From Chitinophaga sp. H8 (GTDB taxonomy: Bacteria > Bacteroidota > Bacteroidia > Chitinophagales > Chitinophagaceae): a DNA stretch of 64,000 bases. The DNA lies in assembly GCF_040567655.1 (NCBI RefSeq), contig NZ_JBEXAC010000001.1, positions 3,472,001 through 3,536,000 on the forward strand, written 5' to 3'. Of the stretch, positions 24,837 through 34,259 are shown piece by piece; positions within the stretch are counted from its first letter, which is position 1, and the number at the start of each line of letters is the position of its first letter. A program made the translations under genes and the position numbers. The notes beneath the pieces are model-generated. The model saw only the letters and a list, made by a program, of their open reading frames with translations, was not told where the DNA came from and searched no databases.

Positions 24837-25820
24837 TCAGCTTCCCGGCGCATGGCCATTTTCCGCTGCTTCTAACAGTCCTTTCAGGTATCCCAATGCA
24901 AAGAGACGACCTACTTCTCCATATCCCGGTTCACGGTTATTCTCCCCTTCCATTGTGGGCACGTGATCAATACGCACCGGCCCGTCAAAGCCTACCGTTT
25001 TATAAGCCTTCACGGCGGCAAACATATCTGTTTGCCCATCATCATGAAAGGTCTCAGAAAATTCATCTGCCTTACCGCGTATATCTCGGAAGTGTACAAA
25101 AAATATTTTGCCGGCTTTGCCGAGTTCCAATATGGTAGCCGGTATATCCGTTCCTGCTGCCGCCAGGCTTCCCTGACAGAACGTAACGCCACTGTTTGCG
25201 CTGGGTACCAGGTTAATGGCCCGGTTCAAAGCAGCTGCACTGGTGATAATACGGGAGATACCCTGTATCGGCGATACAGGCGGATCGTCCGGATGCAACG
25301 CCAGCTTCACATTCGCTTTTTCTGCTACGGGTATTACCCGCTCCAGGAAATATTTCAGATTATCCCACAGCCGCTCTTCAGACACAATGCCTGCGGGTGT
25401 CAATGGCGCATCTTTCATCAAAGCATGATTATAGCTGGTTACCAGTGCACCACCACGGGTGGGTGTTGACACCGATGTGCGCAACCAGTTAAAACCTGCC
25501 ATAAAGTTGTAACACAGTACGGGTATATCCAATGCGCCCATGTTACGGATGAGCTGCTGGCATTGGGCAATATCCTCATCACGCCCTTCTATACCCAGCT
25601 TCATCCGGTGCATCTGTGCATCCAGACCCGGTTCTATCACTTCCAGTTTAAAACCGAAATCATCAAAACGCTGCTTCATATGCAGCAAGTCCATGTATTC
25701 CCAGGAGGGGGTTCCATCCGGACGAACAGGTAGGCGGGCTACCGCATGTGTTACGCCTGCCTGTTTGGCCAGCCTCCAGAGCCGATCGGGGTACTGTGAC
25801 AACACTTCAGCTATTTTCAT
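24837..25820 (-). CDS. uxuA: Mannonate dehydratase-like protein
   Basis: The 327-residue TIM-barrel metalloenzyme resembles UxuA, which dehydrates D-mannonate to 2-keto-3-deoxygluconate. Matching segments are VLCYNFMAGFNWLRTS, KLALHPDDPPVSPIQGISRI, NLVPSANSGVTFCQGSLA, KIFFVHFRDIRGKADEFSETFHDDGQTDM and VRIDHVPTM. The metal ligands His and Cys fall within these. It is about 65 residues shorter than the E. coli enzyme, lacking an insertion, as are many Bacteroidota relatives. It lies between the M81 and glycoside hydrolase genes. It suggests that the locus handles a hexonate or similar sugar acid, although the exact substrate may differ from mannonate. Confidence 0.85.
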   Translation of the reverse strand: MKIAEVLSQYPDRLWRLAKQAGVTHAVARLPVRPDGTPSWEYMDLLHMKQRFDDFGFKLEVIEPGLDAQMHRMKLGIEGRDEDIAQCQQLIRNMGALDIPVLCYNFMAGFNWLRTSVSTPTRGGALVTSYNHALMKDAPLTPAGIVSEERLWDNLKYFLERVIPVAEKANVKLALHPDDPPVSPIQGISRIITSAAALNRAINLVPSANSGVTFCQGSLAAAGTDIPATILELGKAGKIFFVHFRDIRGKADEFSETFHDDGQTDMFAAVKAYKTVGFDGPVRIDHVPTMEGENNREPGYGEVGRLFALGYLKGLLEAAENGHAPGS

Positions 25821-25888
25821 TCGTTAACTATTTTACTTTTTTCTGATTAACTAATCTTTAATTCGCCTACCGGCGGGGGCATAGCAGC

Positions 25889-27385
25889 CTATAGCTGCAT
25901 TTCAAACGGGAATAACGGCCGGCGCCGGTGCCGGTAAGAAAACTGGGTCATATCTGCCTGCGTTACCCCTGGTGTGTTCACCTGCAGGATCGTAGGACAA
26001 ACAGGGCCATACGCTGCTACTGGCGCGTTTACGCCTTTGGCCACCACCACTTCATAATCCTGCGGATGAATGCCAAATGCTGTGAGCTGCTGCAAACTAA
26101 AAGGCGGTACACGCAATGACATCAGCATCACCGTATTTCCACCAGCAGTCTGTACAACAGCTACCTGCCCCATATCAAAATTCACCTGTCCGCCATGGCG
26201 GGGGTTACTTTCTGTAAAATGGCCGTCTGCTGTAAACAACAGCCGTACCTGACTGTCATAAGCAATAGTATTGGTGGTATATCCGCCTTCCTTATTACCC
26301 AGTGGCAACAGAAAGGTAGCTCCTATATCATGCGTCATCGCTGCTGCCACCGCCACAGGGTCATAGATGCAAATAAAACAACGGGAAAGGCCATACGCTT
26401 CTATCGAATGCAGCAGGTACGAGCTGTTGCCGGGAGCACCACCGCCAATATTATCTCCCATATCCAGCATCAGCACCGGTTTTTTCCATGTGGGCAACTG
26501 CGGCAATAAACCTGCAACAGCCTGCCTGGCAGCTACAAAATCAGTTCGGTCATCTATCAGCATGTATTTCAGTGCCTCTCCAACCGACTTCCCCTGCTGT
26601 GGCATATTATCAGTCACTACTATAAAAGCACTCCCCATTTCAGGAACATCTGCATAGGGAAAACCCAATAACACGCTTACAGATAACACACCAGGCTGTG
26701 CGCCTGCTTCCTTTGCCTGTGCATATAAGCTAAGGCAAGGCTCTGCCGATGTCAATTGCTGTTCTATGCTGATAGCTACCGGTGTTTGTACCAGGTGCTG
26801 CAATGGTCTTATTTCGCCTTTCAGCGTCTGTACCAGTAATGAAGCCGCTTTCCGGCCGGTTTCCCGCTGATCCACATGCGGGTTGGTACTATAGGCCACC
26901 AGCGCATCCGTAGCCTGCGTCATTGCCATACTTACATTGGCGTGGGGATCCAGTGTACCCATTACCGGGATATCCGGGCCCAGGCGCTGCCGGAGCAATG
27001 ACAGCCAATGCCCGTCCATATCCAGGTGCTGCTCAGTAACACCCGCGCCATGAGGTACAACAAGACAACCATCCACCGGCAATACCGTATCGAGCAACCG
27101 CATCATCTCTTCCAGCAATACTTCGTAAGCAGCGGCACTTACAATGCCACCGGGCGTGGCTTCTGCAAACATCACCGGTACTGCTGTAATGTTGTGCGCT
27201 TCCAGTATTTCCAGCATCCCGCCTATCTCATGATAGGCATCCCTGTATTCTTTTATTATTGCTGCTCCGCTTAGCCAGTGACTGTTGCTGAAATCATCCA
27301 AGGTAGTAGGCTGCGCAATGAAAGTATTAGACTCATGATAAATGCCCAGTATAGCCACGCGGTACTGCCTGCCATCTATGCTCAT
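25889..27385 (-). CDS. M81-family metallopeptidase (MlrC-like)
   Basis: The 498-residue protein, started at ATG 27383-27385, belongs to the family of MlrC, the zinc enzyme that cleaves linearised microcystin. Recognisable parts are AILGIYHESNTF (His17), LVVPHGAGVTEQHLDMDGHWL, MGTLDPHANVSMAMTQATDALVAYSTNPHVDQRETG and LMLDMGDNIGGGAPGNSSYLL. A separate C-terminal MlrC domain follows (about 290-490). Most members act on amide bonds of small molecules rather than proteins. It lies 13 bp after susD, so it belongs to the operon and suggests that the imported compound contains an amide. Confidence 0.88.
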   Translation of the reverse strand: MSIDGRQYRVAILGIYHESNTFIAQPTTLDDFSNSHWLSGAAIIKEYRDAYHEIGGMLEILEAHNITAVPVMFAEATPGGIVSAAAYEVLLEEMMRLLDTVLPVDGCLVVPHGAGVTEQHLDMDGHWLSLLRQRLGPDIPVMGTLDPHANVSMAMTQATDALVAYSTNPHVDQRETGRKAASLLVQTLKGEIRPLQHLVQTPVAISIEQQLTSAEPCLSLYAQAKEAGAQPGVLSVSVLLGFPYADVPEMGSAFIVVTDNMPQQGKSVGEALKYMLIDDRTDFVAARQAVAGLLPQLPTWKKPVLMLDMGDNIGGGAPGNSSYLLHSIEAYGLSRCFICIYDPVAVAAAMTHDIGATFLLPLGNKEGGYTTNTIAYDSQVRLLFTADGHFTESNPRHGGQVNFDMGQVAVVQTAGGNTVMLMSLRVPPFSLQQLTAFGIHPQDYEVVVAKGVNAPVAAYGPVCPTILQVNTPGVTQADMTQFSYRHRRRPLFPFEMQL

Positions 27386-27398
27386 AAACAATGCTTTT

Positions 27399-28946
27399 TT
27401 ATTGAGGGTAGCCTGGATTCTGTGGCTTCAGATTAGGATTATTCTGCATTTCCAGTCTGGGCAGGGGAAACAGCAAGTGCTTGGCCTGCAAAGGCTGATT
27501 GGAATTTTTATTGATATGCCCTACAAAATCATCAAATCCATCTGTTGTTTCATTATACACCTTCGTAAGCCTTACCATATCAAACCAGGTGATGCCTTCA
27601 TAACAGAGCTCGTGCCAACGTTCCTTCCATACGGCCTCCCGGAAAGTTTGCTGCGTAAAAGTGCCTATTGCAGGCGTTGTCAGCTGTGCCCTGTCGCGGA
27701 TCCGCTTCAGCGCATCATAGGCCGCCTGATTAATTGCCCCACTCTCATTCTGTGCTTCTGCATACATCAGTAATACTTCGGCATAACGGATCTGCATCAG
27801 GTTAAGATCATTTTGTCCGGTACCCGGTATCCCTGCTGTGCCAAATGCTGTTGTGTTAAAGTATTTGAAAATATAGGGTGCTCCCAGCTCAAACAGTGCA
27901 CCACTGCCGTTCATATAGTAGCTGGTGTAAAAGAACCCTTCCCGGTTTTTAACACGCAGATCGCCTGCTTCGTAGGTATTGTAAAATGACCGGGTGGGGA
28001 CAGTAGTGCCGGTCCATCCGCCAAAAACCGTTACCGGTTTGTTATTGGGCAGCAAATGTAACATTGGGTTGGCCTCTACATCAGCCAGGTATTGGATACT
28101 GAAGAGCAGTTCTGTCTTATTCTCCTGCGCCACACTGTGCAGGTCGCCATACGTAGGGAAAAGGTTGATCTGCCCTGGACTCGCATTTGCGTAATCAATG
28201 ATTTCCTTTGACTTATCTGCTGCCAGTTTATAATAGGCAGCTCCTTTCTTCAGCGGTTGTCCGGCCATAGTAAGATACACCCTTGCCAGCTCTGCTTTTA
28301 CTGCTGCAAGCGGCACCCGGCCCGATACATCCATCCAGGAAAGTCCCGCTGCCTCCGCTGTTATGAGGTCATCCACAATCACTTTATAAATTTCTTCCTG
28401 TCCTGTTCTGGACGGCATAAAATCTTCGGAAGAAGCTGTTTGCGGCTTGGTGATGAGCGGAATATCCCCCCACAAACGCACCGCATAAAAGTAAGCCCAG
28501 GCACGCAGGAAGTGCGCTTCTCCCAATATCCTTTTCTTCTGTACTTCATCCATAGGATTAATACCCGGTACTTTTTCAATTACCTGGTTAGCCTGCGCAA
28601 TCACACGGTACAGGCCATTCCACCATTGCACTACATGCAGGTTGTTGCCATCGTACGATAAGGCGTACAGGTTATTCAGATTGGTATTTTCTGATGCCTC
28701 CGATGTGGAAGTGCCGGTCACAGCTTCCAGCATTTGCCAGTTGCCGGAAAATATAGCAGCAGCATTGCCGATAAAACGCGTTTCTGCATATACCGATGCT
28801 ATTGCCGCTTCGGCATGTTCGGGAATCGTATAAAAACTTTCGGATGTAAGACTGGACGGATTATTCTCTTCCAGGAATTTACTGCATCCTGTCCCCAGCA
28901 ATAGGGCACCCGCCAACAACCATTTACCTGTTATGTTCAGCTTCAT
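27399..28946 (-). CDS. SusD/RagB-family outer-membrane nutrient-binding lipoprotein
   Basis: The 515-residue lipoprotein has the leader LLAGALLLGTGC, with lipidation at Cys20 or so, and the typical start SKFLEENNPSSLTSESFYTIPEHAEAAIASVYA. The TPR-like helices ILGEAHFLRAWAYFYAVRLWGDIPLI and the C-terminal IRYAEVLLMYAEAQNESG and ERWHELCYEGITWFDMVRL identify the SusD fold. It forms a lid on the adjacent SusC transporter at the cell surface and captures the ligand. It ends with NPGYPQ, the usual SusD C-terminus. It follows susC by 30 bp. Confidence 0.93.
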   Translation of the reverse strand: MKLNITGKWLLAGALLLGTGCSKFLEENNPSSLTSESFYTIPEHAEAAIASVYAETRFIGNAAAIFSGNWQMLEAVTGTSTSEASENTNLNNLYALSYDGNNLHVVQWWNGLYRVIAQANQVIEKVPGINPMDEVQKKRILGEAHFLRAWAYFYAVRLWGDIPLITKPQTASSEDFMPSRTGQEEIYKVIVDDLITAEAAGLSWMDVSGRVPLAAVKAELARVYLTMAGQPLKKGAAYYKLAADKSKEIIDYANASPGQINLFPTYGDLHSVAQENKTELLFSIQYLADVEANPMLHLLPNNKPVTVFGGWTGTTVPTRSFYNTYEAGDLRVKNREGFFYTSYYMNGSGALFELGAPYIFKYFNTTAFGTAGIPGTGQNDLNLMQIRYAEVLLMYAEAQNESGAINQAAYDALKRIRDRAQLTTPAIGTFTQQTFREAVWKERWHELCYEGITWFDMVRLTKVYNETTDGFDDFVGHINKNSNQPLQAKHLLFPLPRLEMQNNPNLKPQNPGYPQ

Positions 28947-28976
28947 TAGAAACAGCTTTAAAATTAAAGAATGTAA

Positions 28977-31900
28977 TTACAGGGCCACCTGAATACCCAG
29001 CATGAATGTGGTGGATTTGGGATAGGCATGATACATCATGCCTTGCGAAAACACTTTGGTATTCTCCCCTCCGATCAATCCTATTGTTTCGGGATCCCCG
29101 TTCACGTCTTTACTGGTGAGGAGGAAAAAATTCTGTACTGATCCATACAGGCGAAGCCGGTTGAAATGTATTTTTTTCAACGTAGCGGCAGGGAAACTAT
29201 AACCCAGCAACAGATTCCTTCCCCGAAGGAATGACCCGTCTTTCAGCCAATGTGTATCTTCATTGATCACATAACCCGCCCTCGTATCCCTGATCTCGGG
29301 GATCATGGTATTTTGATTGTCGGGCCGCCAGGCATTCAATACCGTTTTGTAACTATTAGCCAGCGCTACACGGTCCTCGCTGGAACCTGTGCTCAATTCA
29401 AACACATCATTGCCATAAGAATATTGCAATTCCACGGTAAGATCGAACTGTTTGTAGCGGAAGCTGTTGGTAAATGCTCCCCACGCTTTGGGGCTGCCAT
29501 TGCCGATGATCATGCGGTCGGCATCATTGATCGTATAATCCCCGTTTACATCTTTGTATTTGATGTCGCCCGGAAGTATGGGCAGGCCGCCCCGGTAGCT
29601 GACAAATTTGGCTGCTTCACTTCTTTCCGCTTCACTCCAGATGCCTTCACGTACCAATCCATAGAAAGACCCTACGGGTTCGCCTACACGGATAATATTA
29701 GTAGGGCTGATGAACACCAATCCTCCTACACCATAGATATCTGATGGTGTAGCCAGTGACAATACCTTATTACGGTTCATGGAAATATTGAACGTACTGT
29801 TCCAGGAAAAATTCTTGTTCTCCACGTTGATGGTATTCAGCGTTAGCTCTATCCCTTTATTTTCCATGGAGCCTACATTCTTCCGGATGATCGCGTAACC
29901 GCTGGTTTGCGGCACCGGAGCGTCCAGCAACATGTCTGTTGTTTTCCTGTAGTACACATCTGCTTCCAGTGAGATGCGGCCTTTGAACAATCCCAGCTCC
30001 AGGCCGGCATCAGTCTGGGCTGTTTTTTCCCAGCGAAGGTCCGGATTGGATAGCAGTCCGAGGCCGGTACCGCCTACCCGCTGATTATTAAAGATGGCTG
30101 CATAGCCAGAGCTTAACAGGGGCAGCGAAGTGTAGGGCGGTATTTCAGAATTGCCCGTTACACCATAGCTGGTACGCAGCTTCAGATTAGAGATCACGGC
30201 ATTATCTTTCAGGAAATCCTCATCAGATACCCGCCAGGCAAGTGCAGCAGAAGGGAAAAAGGCATATTTGTTGTTCTTCCCGAACTTGGAAGAGCCATCC
30301 ACACGCCCTGTAAAGGTGAGCAGGTATTTGTCCAGGTAGCTATAGTTGATCCTGCCAAAATAAGAATTGAAAGCAAAGCGGGAACGATTAGTACCATATC
30401 CCGGGCTGGTACTACCTGCCCCCAGGTTATTGAACTGGAAGAAGTCGCTCGAAAAATTCTGGATGCTGGCCGACAGCCCGAATGCATTGGTTTCCTGCCA
30501 GGCTAGCCCCAGCATACCTGTGAAGGCATGCTTTTCTGCAAAGCGTTTATTATAGGTCAGATAATTTTCCAACGACCAGAAGCTTTCCCGTCCGTTGCTG
30601 GAGGCCGCAATACCTTTCTGGCTGATCGACAGCGTACGGCCGGTGTAGGTATTGGTACCCTGTGAAAGGATATTGGCCCCTAATACGGTCCGCATCTCCA
30701 ACCCCTTTGCCAGGCTAATGTTGGAATAAAAACTACCGATCGTAGTTTGTGTATTCAGGATATACTTGCGGTCGTATAAATAATGCAGCGGACTAAAAGA
30801 CCCTTCCGCATTGGGATAGTCACGGTTATCTGCCCAGGTGCCGTCTGCATATTTTACCGGCAGGAAAGGCAATCCTTCCGCAATCATACGCATGGGCAGG
30901 TAATCGAAGTCTACCAGGTTTTCTTCCTGATTGTTATAGCTTAATGTACCGCCTACTTTCAGCCATTTCTTTATCTGATCGTCAAAGGTGAACCTTGCGG
31001 AATATCGCTTCAGATAAGATGTTTTAATCAGCCCTTCATCATTGCGGTAACCAAGTGACACCGCATAGCTGCTTTTTTCGTTGCCATTGGAAAAGCCCAG
31101 CTGGTGGTTCTGAGAAATGCGGTGCTGCGTAGCTTCCTTTAACCAATCTGTATCATACAGCGGATTGCCGTTACTATCGAATATCCTTGGATCCGTACGC
31201 GCCAGCGCAGGATTACGGCCTGCATATTTACCTGCTGCCCATCCGGCCGGATCATACTTTTCCATATTTTTATACGCCAGGTCTTCTACGGCCAGGAACT
31301 CCTTTGCATTCAGGAATTTCGGGAAGTTGGGGCCTATTTTAGGTACGCTGAAATCTGCATTGTAGGTCACTTCTCCACCACCGGCCTTGCCTCTTTTAGT
31401 GGTGATCAGCACCACACCATTCGCACCGCGGGCACCATAGATAGCTGTGGCAGAAGCATCCTTGAGTACTTCCACAGAAACCACATCATTAGGATTAATA
31501 TAATCGATCGGCTGACTGCCCACTGCCTGGGTAGAGATGGGCATCATGACCCCATCTATTACATACAGCGGATTATTGGAGGAGTTGATAGAACTGAAAC
31601 CACGTATACGCATCTCCGTTTTTCCGCCAGGCCGGCCCGAGTTGGTATTCACCTGTACGCCAGCCACCTTGCCTGCCAGCGCCTGGTTAAGGGAAGGAGC
31701 CGGACGTTCCTGCAAACGTTCTGCTTTTACAGAGCCAACGGCCCCCGTAAGATCGGATTTCCGCTGTGTACCATAACCAATCACCACCACTTCGTCAAGC
31801 GCCTCGTTGCTGGTCTTCAGCGTAATATTCCATGTTGTTTGGTTGCCCACGGTAATTTCCCGTGTTTCCATACCGGAATAGCTGATCACCAGTATAGATG

Positions 31901-32213
31901 TTACGCCAGGCACCAGCAGGTGAAAGCTGCCATCTGCACCAGTCACCGTACCTTTATTAGTTCCTTTCAGGCGGATGGATACACCGGGTAAAGCCTCCCC
32001 TTTTTCATCCCTTACCACTCCTTTTACCTGGATATCATCCACAGCAGCATTGTTACGTATAGCAGCCGTAACACCTTCCGGCAAAATGCTGCCCACAGCT
32101 GCATTTCCCGGCGAAGCAATACTCATCATGTACAATAAGCAGGAAAGAATTCCTCCCGTTTTTCCCCACGGCATATGTAGCCGGGTATGAAGCGTAGCAA
32201 TTGACTCTTTCAT
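28977..32213 (-). CDS. SusC/RagA-family TonB-linked outer-membrane transporter
   Basis: The 1078-residue transporter has a signal sequence in its first 40 or so residues and a carboxypeptidase-regulatory-like domain (VKGVVRDEKGEALPGVSIRLKG). The plug domain carries DEVVVIGYGTQRKSDLTGAVGSV, and a beta-barrel follows to the C-terminus (TTFMLGIQVAL). No STN signalling domain is present, so regulation is by the AraC protein of the locus rather than by a sigma/anti-sigma pair. It is the first gene of the 17-kb operon. Operator copy B lies 120 bp upstream. It should import the substrate into the periplasm with TonB energy. Confidence 0.94.
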   Translation of the reverse strand: MKESIATLHTRLHMPWGKTGGILSCLLYMMSIASPGNAAVGSILPEGVTAAIRNNAAVDDIQVKGVVRDEKGEALPGVSIRLKGTNKGTVTGADGSFHLLVPGVTSILVISYSGMETREITVGNQTTWNITLKTSNEALDEVVVIGYGTQRKSDLTGAVGSVKAERLQERPAPSLNQALAGKVAGVQVNTNSGRPGGKTEMRIRGFSSINSSNNPLYVIDGVMMPISTQAVGSQPIDYINPNDVVSVEVLKDASATAIYGARGANGVVLITTKRGKAGGGEVTYNADFSVPKIGPNFPKFLNAKEFLAVEDLAYKNMEKYDPAGWAAGKYAGRNPALARTDPRIFDSNGNPLYDTDWLKEATQHRISQNHQLGFSNGNEKSSYAVSLGYRNDEGLIKTSYLKRYSARFTFDDQIKKWLKVGGTLSYNNQEENLVDFDYLPMRMIAEGLPFLPVKYADGTWADNRDYPNAEGSFSPLHYLYDRKYILNTQTTIGSFYSNISLAKGLEMRTVLGANILSQGTNTYTGRTLSISQKGIAASSNGRESFWSLENYLTYNKRFAEKHAFTGMLGLAWQETNAFGLSASIQNFSSDFFQFNNLGAGSTSPGYGTNRSRFAFNSYFGRINYSYLDKYLLTFTGRVDGSSKFGKNNKYAFFPSAALAWRVSDEDFLKDNAVISNLKLRTSYGVTGNSEIPPYTSLPLLSSGYAAIFNNQRVGGTGLGLLSNPDLRWEKTAQTDAGLELGLFKGRISLEADVYYRKTTDMLLDAPVPQTSGYAIIRKNVGSMENKGIELTLNTINVENKNFSWNSTFNISMNRNKVLSLATPSDIYGVGGLVFISPTNIIRVGEPVGSFYGLVREGIWSEAERSEAAKFVSYRGGLPILPGDIKYKDVNGDYTINDADRMIIGNGSPKAWGAFTNSFRYKQFDLTVELQYSYGNDVFELSTGSSEDRVALANSYKTVLNAWRPDNQNTMIPEIRDTRAGYVINEDTHWLKDGSFLRGRNLLLGYSFPAATLKKIHFNRLRLYGSVQNFFLLTSKDVNGDPETIGLIGGENTKVFSQGMMYHAYPKSTTFMLGIQVAL

Positions 32214-32309
32214 TGGTTGATAAATTTGTAACGGTTCGTTGATAGTTAATCAGGAAGCTGCCCTTACAGCCAGGGCATTGCCCCGCTTTTACGCTTCCTT
32301 TATGCTTCC

Positions 32310-32317
32310 CAAAGTAT
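32310..32317 (-). promoter_or_regulatory. Probable -7 box of the susC operon
   Basis: ATACTTTG on the minus strand (within TATACTTTG) differs from TAnnTTTG in one base. It is 15 bp from operator copy B. Transcription would start about 100 bp before the susC ATG. Confidence 0.45.
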
Positions 32318-32332
32318 AGCGAAAACTTCAAC

Positions 32333-32374
32333 AAAAATGTTCCTGATTTAACAGGAATTGTAACAAGCTTAACC
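32333..32374 (-). promoter_or_regulatory. Locus operator, copy B (before susC)
   Basis: On the minus strand it reads GGTTAA-N5-TTACAATTCC, then TGTTAA 21 bp after the first half-site, ending in AACATTTTT. It is the closest match to copy A. Confidence 0.7.
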
Positions 32375-32480
32375 TAAGGAGTCATTTGCGCACAACCGGT
32401 CTGAGCGCTACCGGATTGTGGGAACGTGCCTATTATAAAGGATATGCTGCTTACCTGATTAAGCAGCTGTAAAAAAACAC

Positions 32481-32511
32481 TTTGAATTTTCCGCTACTAT
32501 TCCTACCTTTT
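32481..32511 (+). promoter_or_regulatory. Promoter of the VOC gene
   Basis: A -33 TTTG (32481-32484) and a -7 TACCTTTT (32504-32511, one base off TAnnTTTG) have a 19-bp spacer. The ATG follows 47 bp later. Confidence 0.5.
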
Positions 32512-32558
32512 AAAAAGAGATTCGCCCATTCTTTTCCTTACTTCCAAAAGCAATTGCC

Positions 32559-33188
32559 ATGACTCCAGACATTGTATGCAACCAGCTTTTTCCCACCCTA
32601 TTGGTTAGTGATATTGCAACAGCAGTTGATTTTTATGTTACCCGCCTGGGTTTTCACCATCGGTTCTCCTGGGGAGAGCCACCTACGTTTGCCGGCGTAG
32701 ACCTGGGTAATGTAACCGTGCATCTGCAAAAAGAAGATTACTATGTAAAAGGGGCTTCCGAAGTAGGTTTTATTATAGATAATGCAGACGAGCTGTATCA
32801 CTTTCATAAGGCCAATGGCGTGGAAGTGGTAATGCCATTGGAAGACAGACCTTACGGAATACGTGATTACAGGGTCAGGGATCATGATGGCAACTATCTT
32901 GCTTTTGGTAGCTACATCTATAATCAGGGACCTGCCGTTAAAATTGAGCGGGTAGATGTACCCCTACGTCTTGAAAAACGGCTGGCCGCATTATTGCAGG
33001 ATCTGGCAGCACACAAACACATGAGCCTGAGCAGCTGCCTGGAAGAAACATTACTGCATACCTTTGAGCGTGTAGGGGATGGCGTTGCAAGCCCACACAC
33101 GATCACCACCCTTAATTATATACAGGAACTAAAGAAAAAGCATGGCATCGATTACGACACCCATGCCAGCTATCGTTTTGTGGAGTAA
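32559..33188 (+). CDS. VOC (glyoxalase/bleomycin-resistance) protein with C-terminal helical domain
   Basis: The 209-residue protein starts with a vicinal-oxygen-chelate domain (about 10-122). It contains PTLLVSDIATAVDFYVTRLGF, VTVHLQKED and YRVRDHDGNYLAFGS, where His and Glu/Gln normally ligate metal. After residue 128 comes a helical segment, VPLRLEKRLAALLQDLAAHKHMSLSSCLEETLLHTFE, which resembles a ribbon-helix-helix arrangement. Most VOC proteins stop at about 130 residues, so this is a fusion. Its role (detoxification, antibiotic binding or regulation) cannot be decided. It is monocistronic, with its own promoter and a shared terminator. Confidence 0.82.
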   Translation: MTPDIVCNQLFPTLLVSDIATAVDFYVTRLGFHHRFSWGEPPTFAGVDLGNVTVHLQKEDYYVKGASEVGFIIDNADELYHFHKANGVEVVMPLEDRPYGIRDYRVRDHDGNYLAFGSYIYNQGPAVKIERVDVPLRLEKRLAALLQDLAAHKHMSLSSCLEETLLHTFERVGDGVASPHTITTLNYIQELKKKHGIDYDTHASYRFVE

Positions 33189-33208
33189 AACATCTCCCTC
33201 AAACGCAA

Positions 33209-33238
33209 AAAAGCTGACCATTTACATGATCAGCTTTT
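33209..33238. terminator. Bidirectional terminator between the VOC gene and pdhB
   Basis: The stem AAAAGCTGA / TCAGCTTTT is extended inward by CAT/ATG across one mismatch. It is flanked by A- and T-rich sequence and serves the convergent genes on both sides. Confidence 0.7.
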
Positions 33239-33275
33239 CGCTTTATATCTTTAAGTCTTTTAAGGACTTGTGATC

Positions 33276-34259
33276 CTATTTCTTCATATACATTACTTCC
33301 TTCACCAGCTTCACGGTACGCTCGATATCGGGCATGTACAGTTTCACCAGGTTGGGCGCATAGTGCATAGGCGCATCCGGTGCAGTAAGCCTGCGGATAG
33401 GTGCATCCAGGTAGTCAAACCCTTCTTTCTGAATACGGTAAGATATTTCAGAAGAAATGCTGGAAAACGGCCACTGTTCTTCCACTATAACCAGACGGTT
33501 CGTTTTCTTTACAGATTCCAGGATGGTAAACCAATCCAGCGGACGGATGGTACGTAAGTCGATCACTTCAGCTTCTATACCTTCTTTAGCCAGTTCTTCC
33601 GCAGCACCCAATGCTACTTTCATCATTTTATTGAAAGAAACGATGGTCACATCTTTACCAGCGCGTTTGATATCTGCTTTACCGATAGGAATAATGTATT
33701 CTTCCTCAGGCACATCACCCATATCGCCATACATCACCTCACTTTCCATGAAAACTACCGGATCATTATCCCGGATGGCAGCTTTCAGCAGTCCTTTAGC
33801 ATCGTATGGGTTGGATACGGATACTACTTTCAGACCGGGTATATTAGCGTAATAGCTTTCAAAAGCAGTAGAGTGCTGTGCACCCAGCTGTCCGGCTGAA
33901 CCGTTAGGTCCGCGGAAAACGATCGGACAACCTACCTGTCCGCCACTCATGGCCAACATTTTAGAAGCGGTATTCAGGATCTGGTCCAGTGCCAGTACAG
34001 CAAAGTTCCAGGTCATAAATTCCAGCACCGGCCGCAGGCCATTCTGAGCAGCCCCTACGCCAATGGCGGTAAAACCTAATTCTGCAATGGGCGTATCGAT
34101 GACACGCTTGGGCCCAAACTCATCCAGCATTCCCTGGCTCACTTTATAGGCACCATTGTATTCTGCTACTTCCTCTCCCATCAGGAACACCCGTTCATCA
34201 CGGCGCATTTCCTCCTGAAGGGCTTCTCTTAAGGCTTGTCTGAAAGCTATCTGACGCAT
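33276..34259 (-). CDS. pdhB: Pyruvate dehydrogenase E1 component, beta subunit
   Basis: The 327-residue protein, started at ATG 34257-34259 ([18 protein letters not shown]), is the beta subunit of a thiamine-diphosphate 2-oxoacid dehydrogenase. A 28-residue frame extension upstream has no family homology. Characteristic segments are [48 protein letters not shown]-type MTWNFA and [17 protein letters not shown]. The C-terminus carries [11 protein letters not shown] and [12 protein letters not shown]. It makes acetyl-CoA with the alpha subunit, which is encoded elsewhere. It stands alone here, as in many Bacteroidota genomes. Confidence 0.92.
   Translation of the reverse strand: MRQIAFRQALREALQEEMRRDERVFLMGEEVAEYNGAYKVSQGMLDEFGPKRVIDTPIAELGFTAIGVGAAQNGLRPVLEFMTWNFAVLALDQILNTASKMLAMSGGQVGCPIVFRGPNGSAGQLGAQHSTAFESYYANIPGLKVVSVSNPYDAKGLLKAAIRDNDPVVFMESEVMYGDMGDVPEEEYIIPIGKADIKRAGKDVTIVSFNKMMKVALGAAEELAKEGIEAEVIDLRTIRPLDWFTILESVKKTNRLVIVEEQWPFSSISSEISYRIQKEGFDYLDAPIRRLTAPDAPMHYAPNLVKLYMPDIERTVKLVKEVMYMKK

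Larger units (their letters stand above)
32214..32558. other. Intergenic region between divergent susC and VOC genes
   Basis: This 345-bp stretch holds no convincing gene. It contains the -7-like box (32310-32317) and operator copy B (32333-32374) for the leftward susC operon. The promoter of the rightward VOC gene lies at 32481-32511. Confidence 0.6.

Noticed and set aside
19250..32374. The 42-bp elements as inverted repeats of a mobile element
   Set aside because: All three copies have the same orientation relative to the genes, share promoter spacing, and there is no transposase or target duplication nearby.
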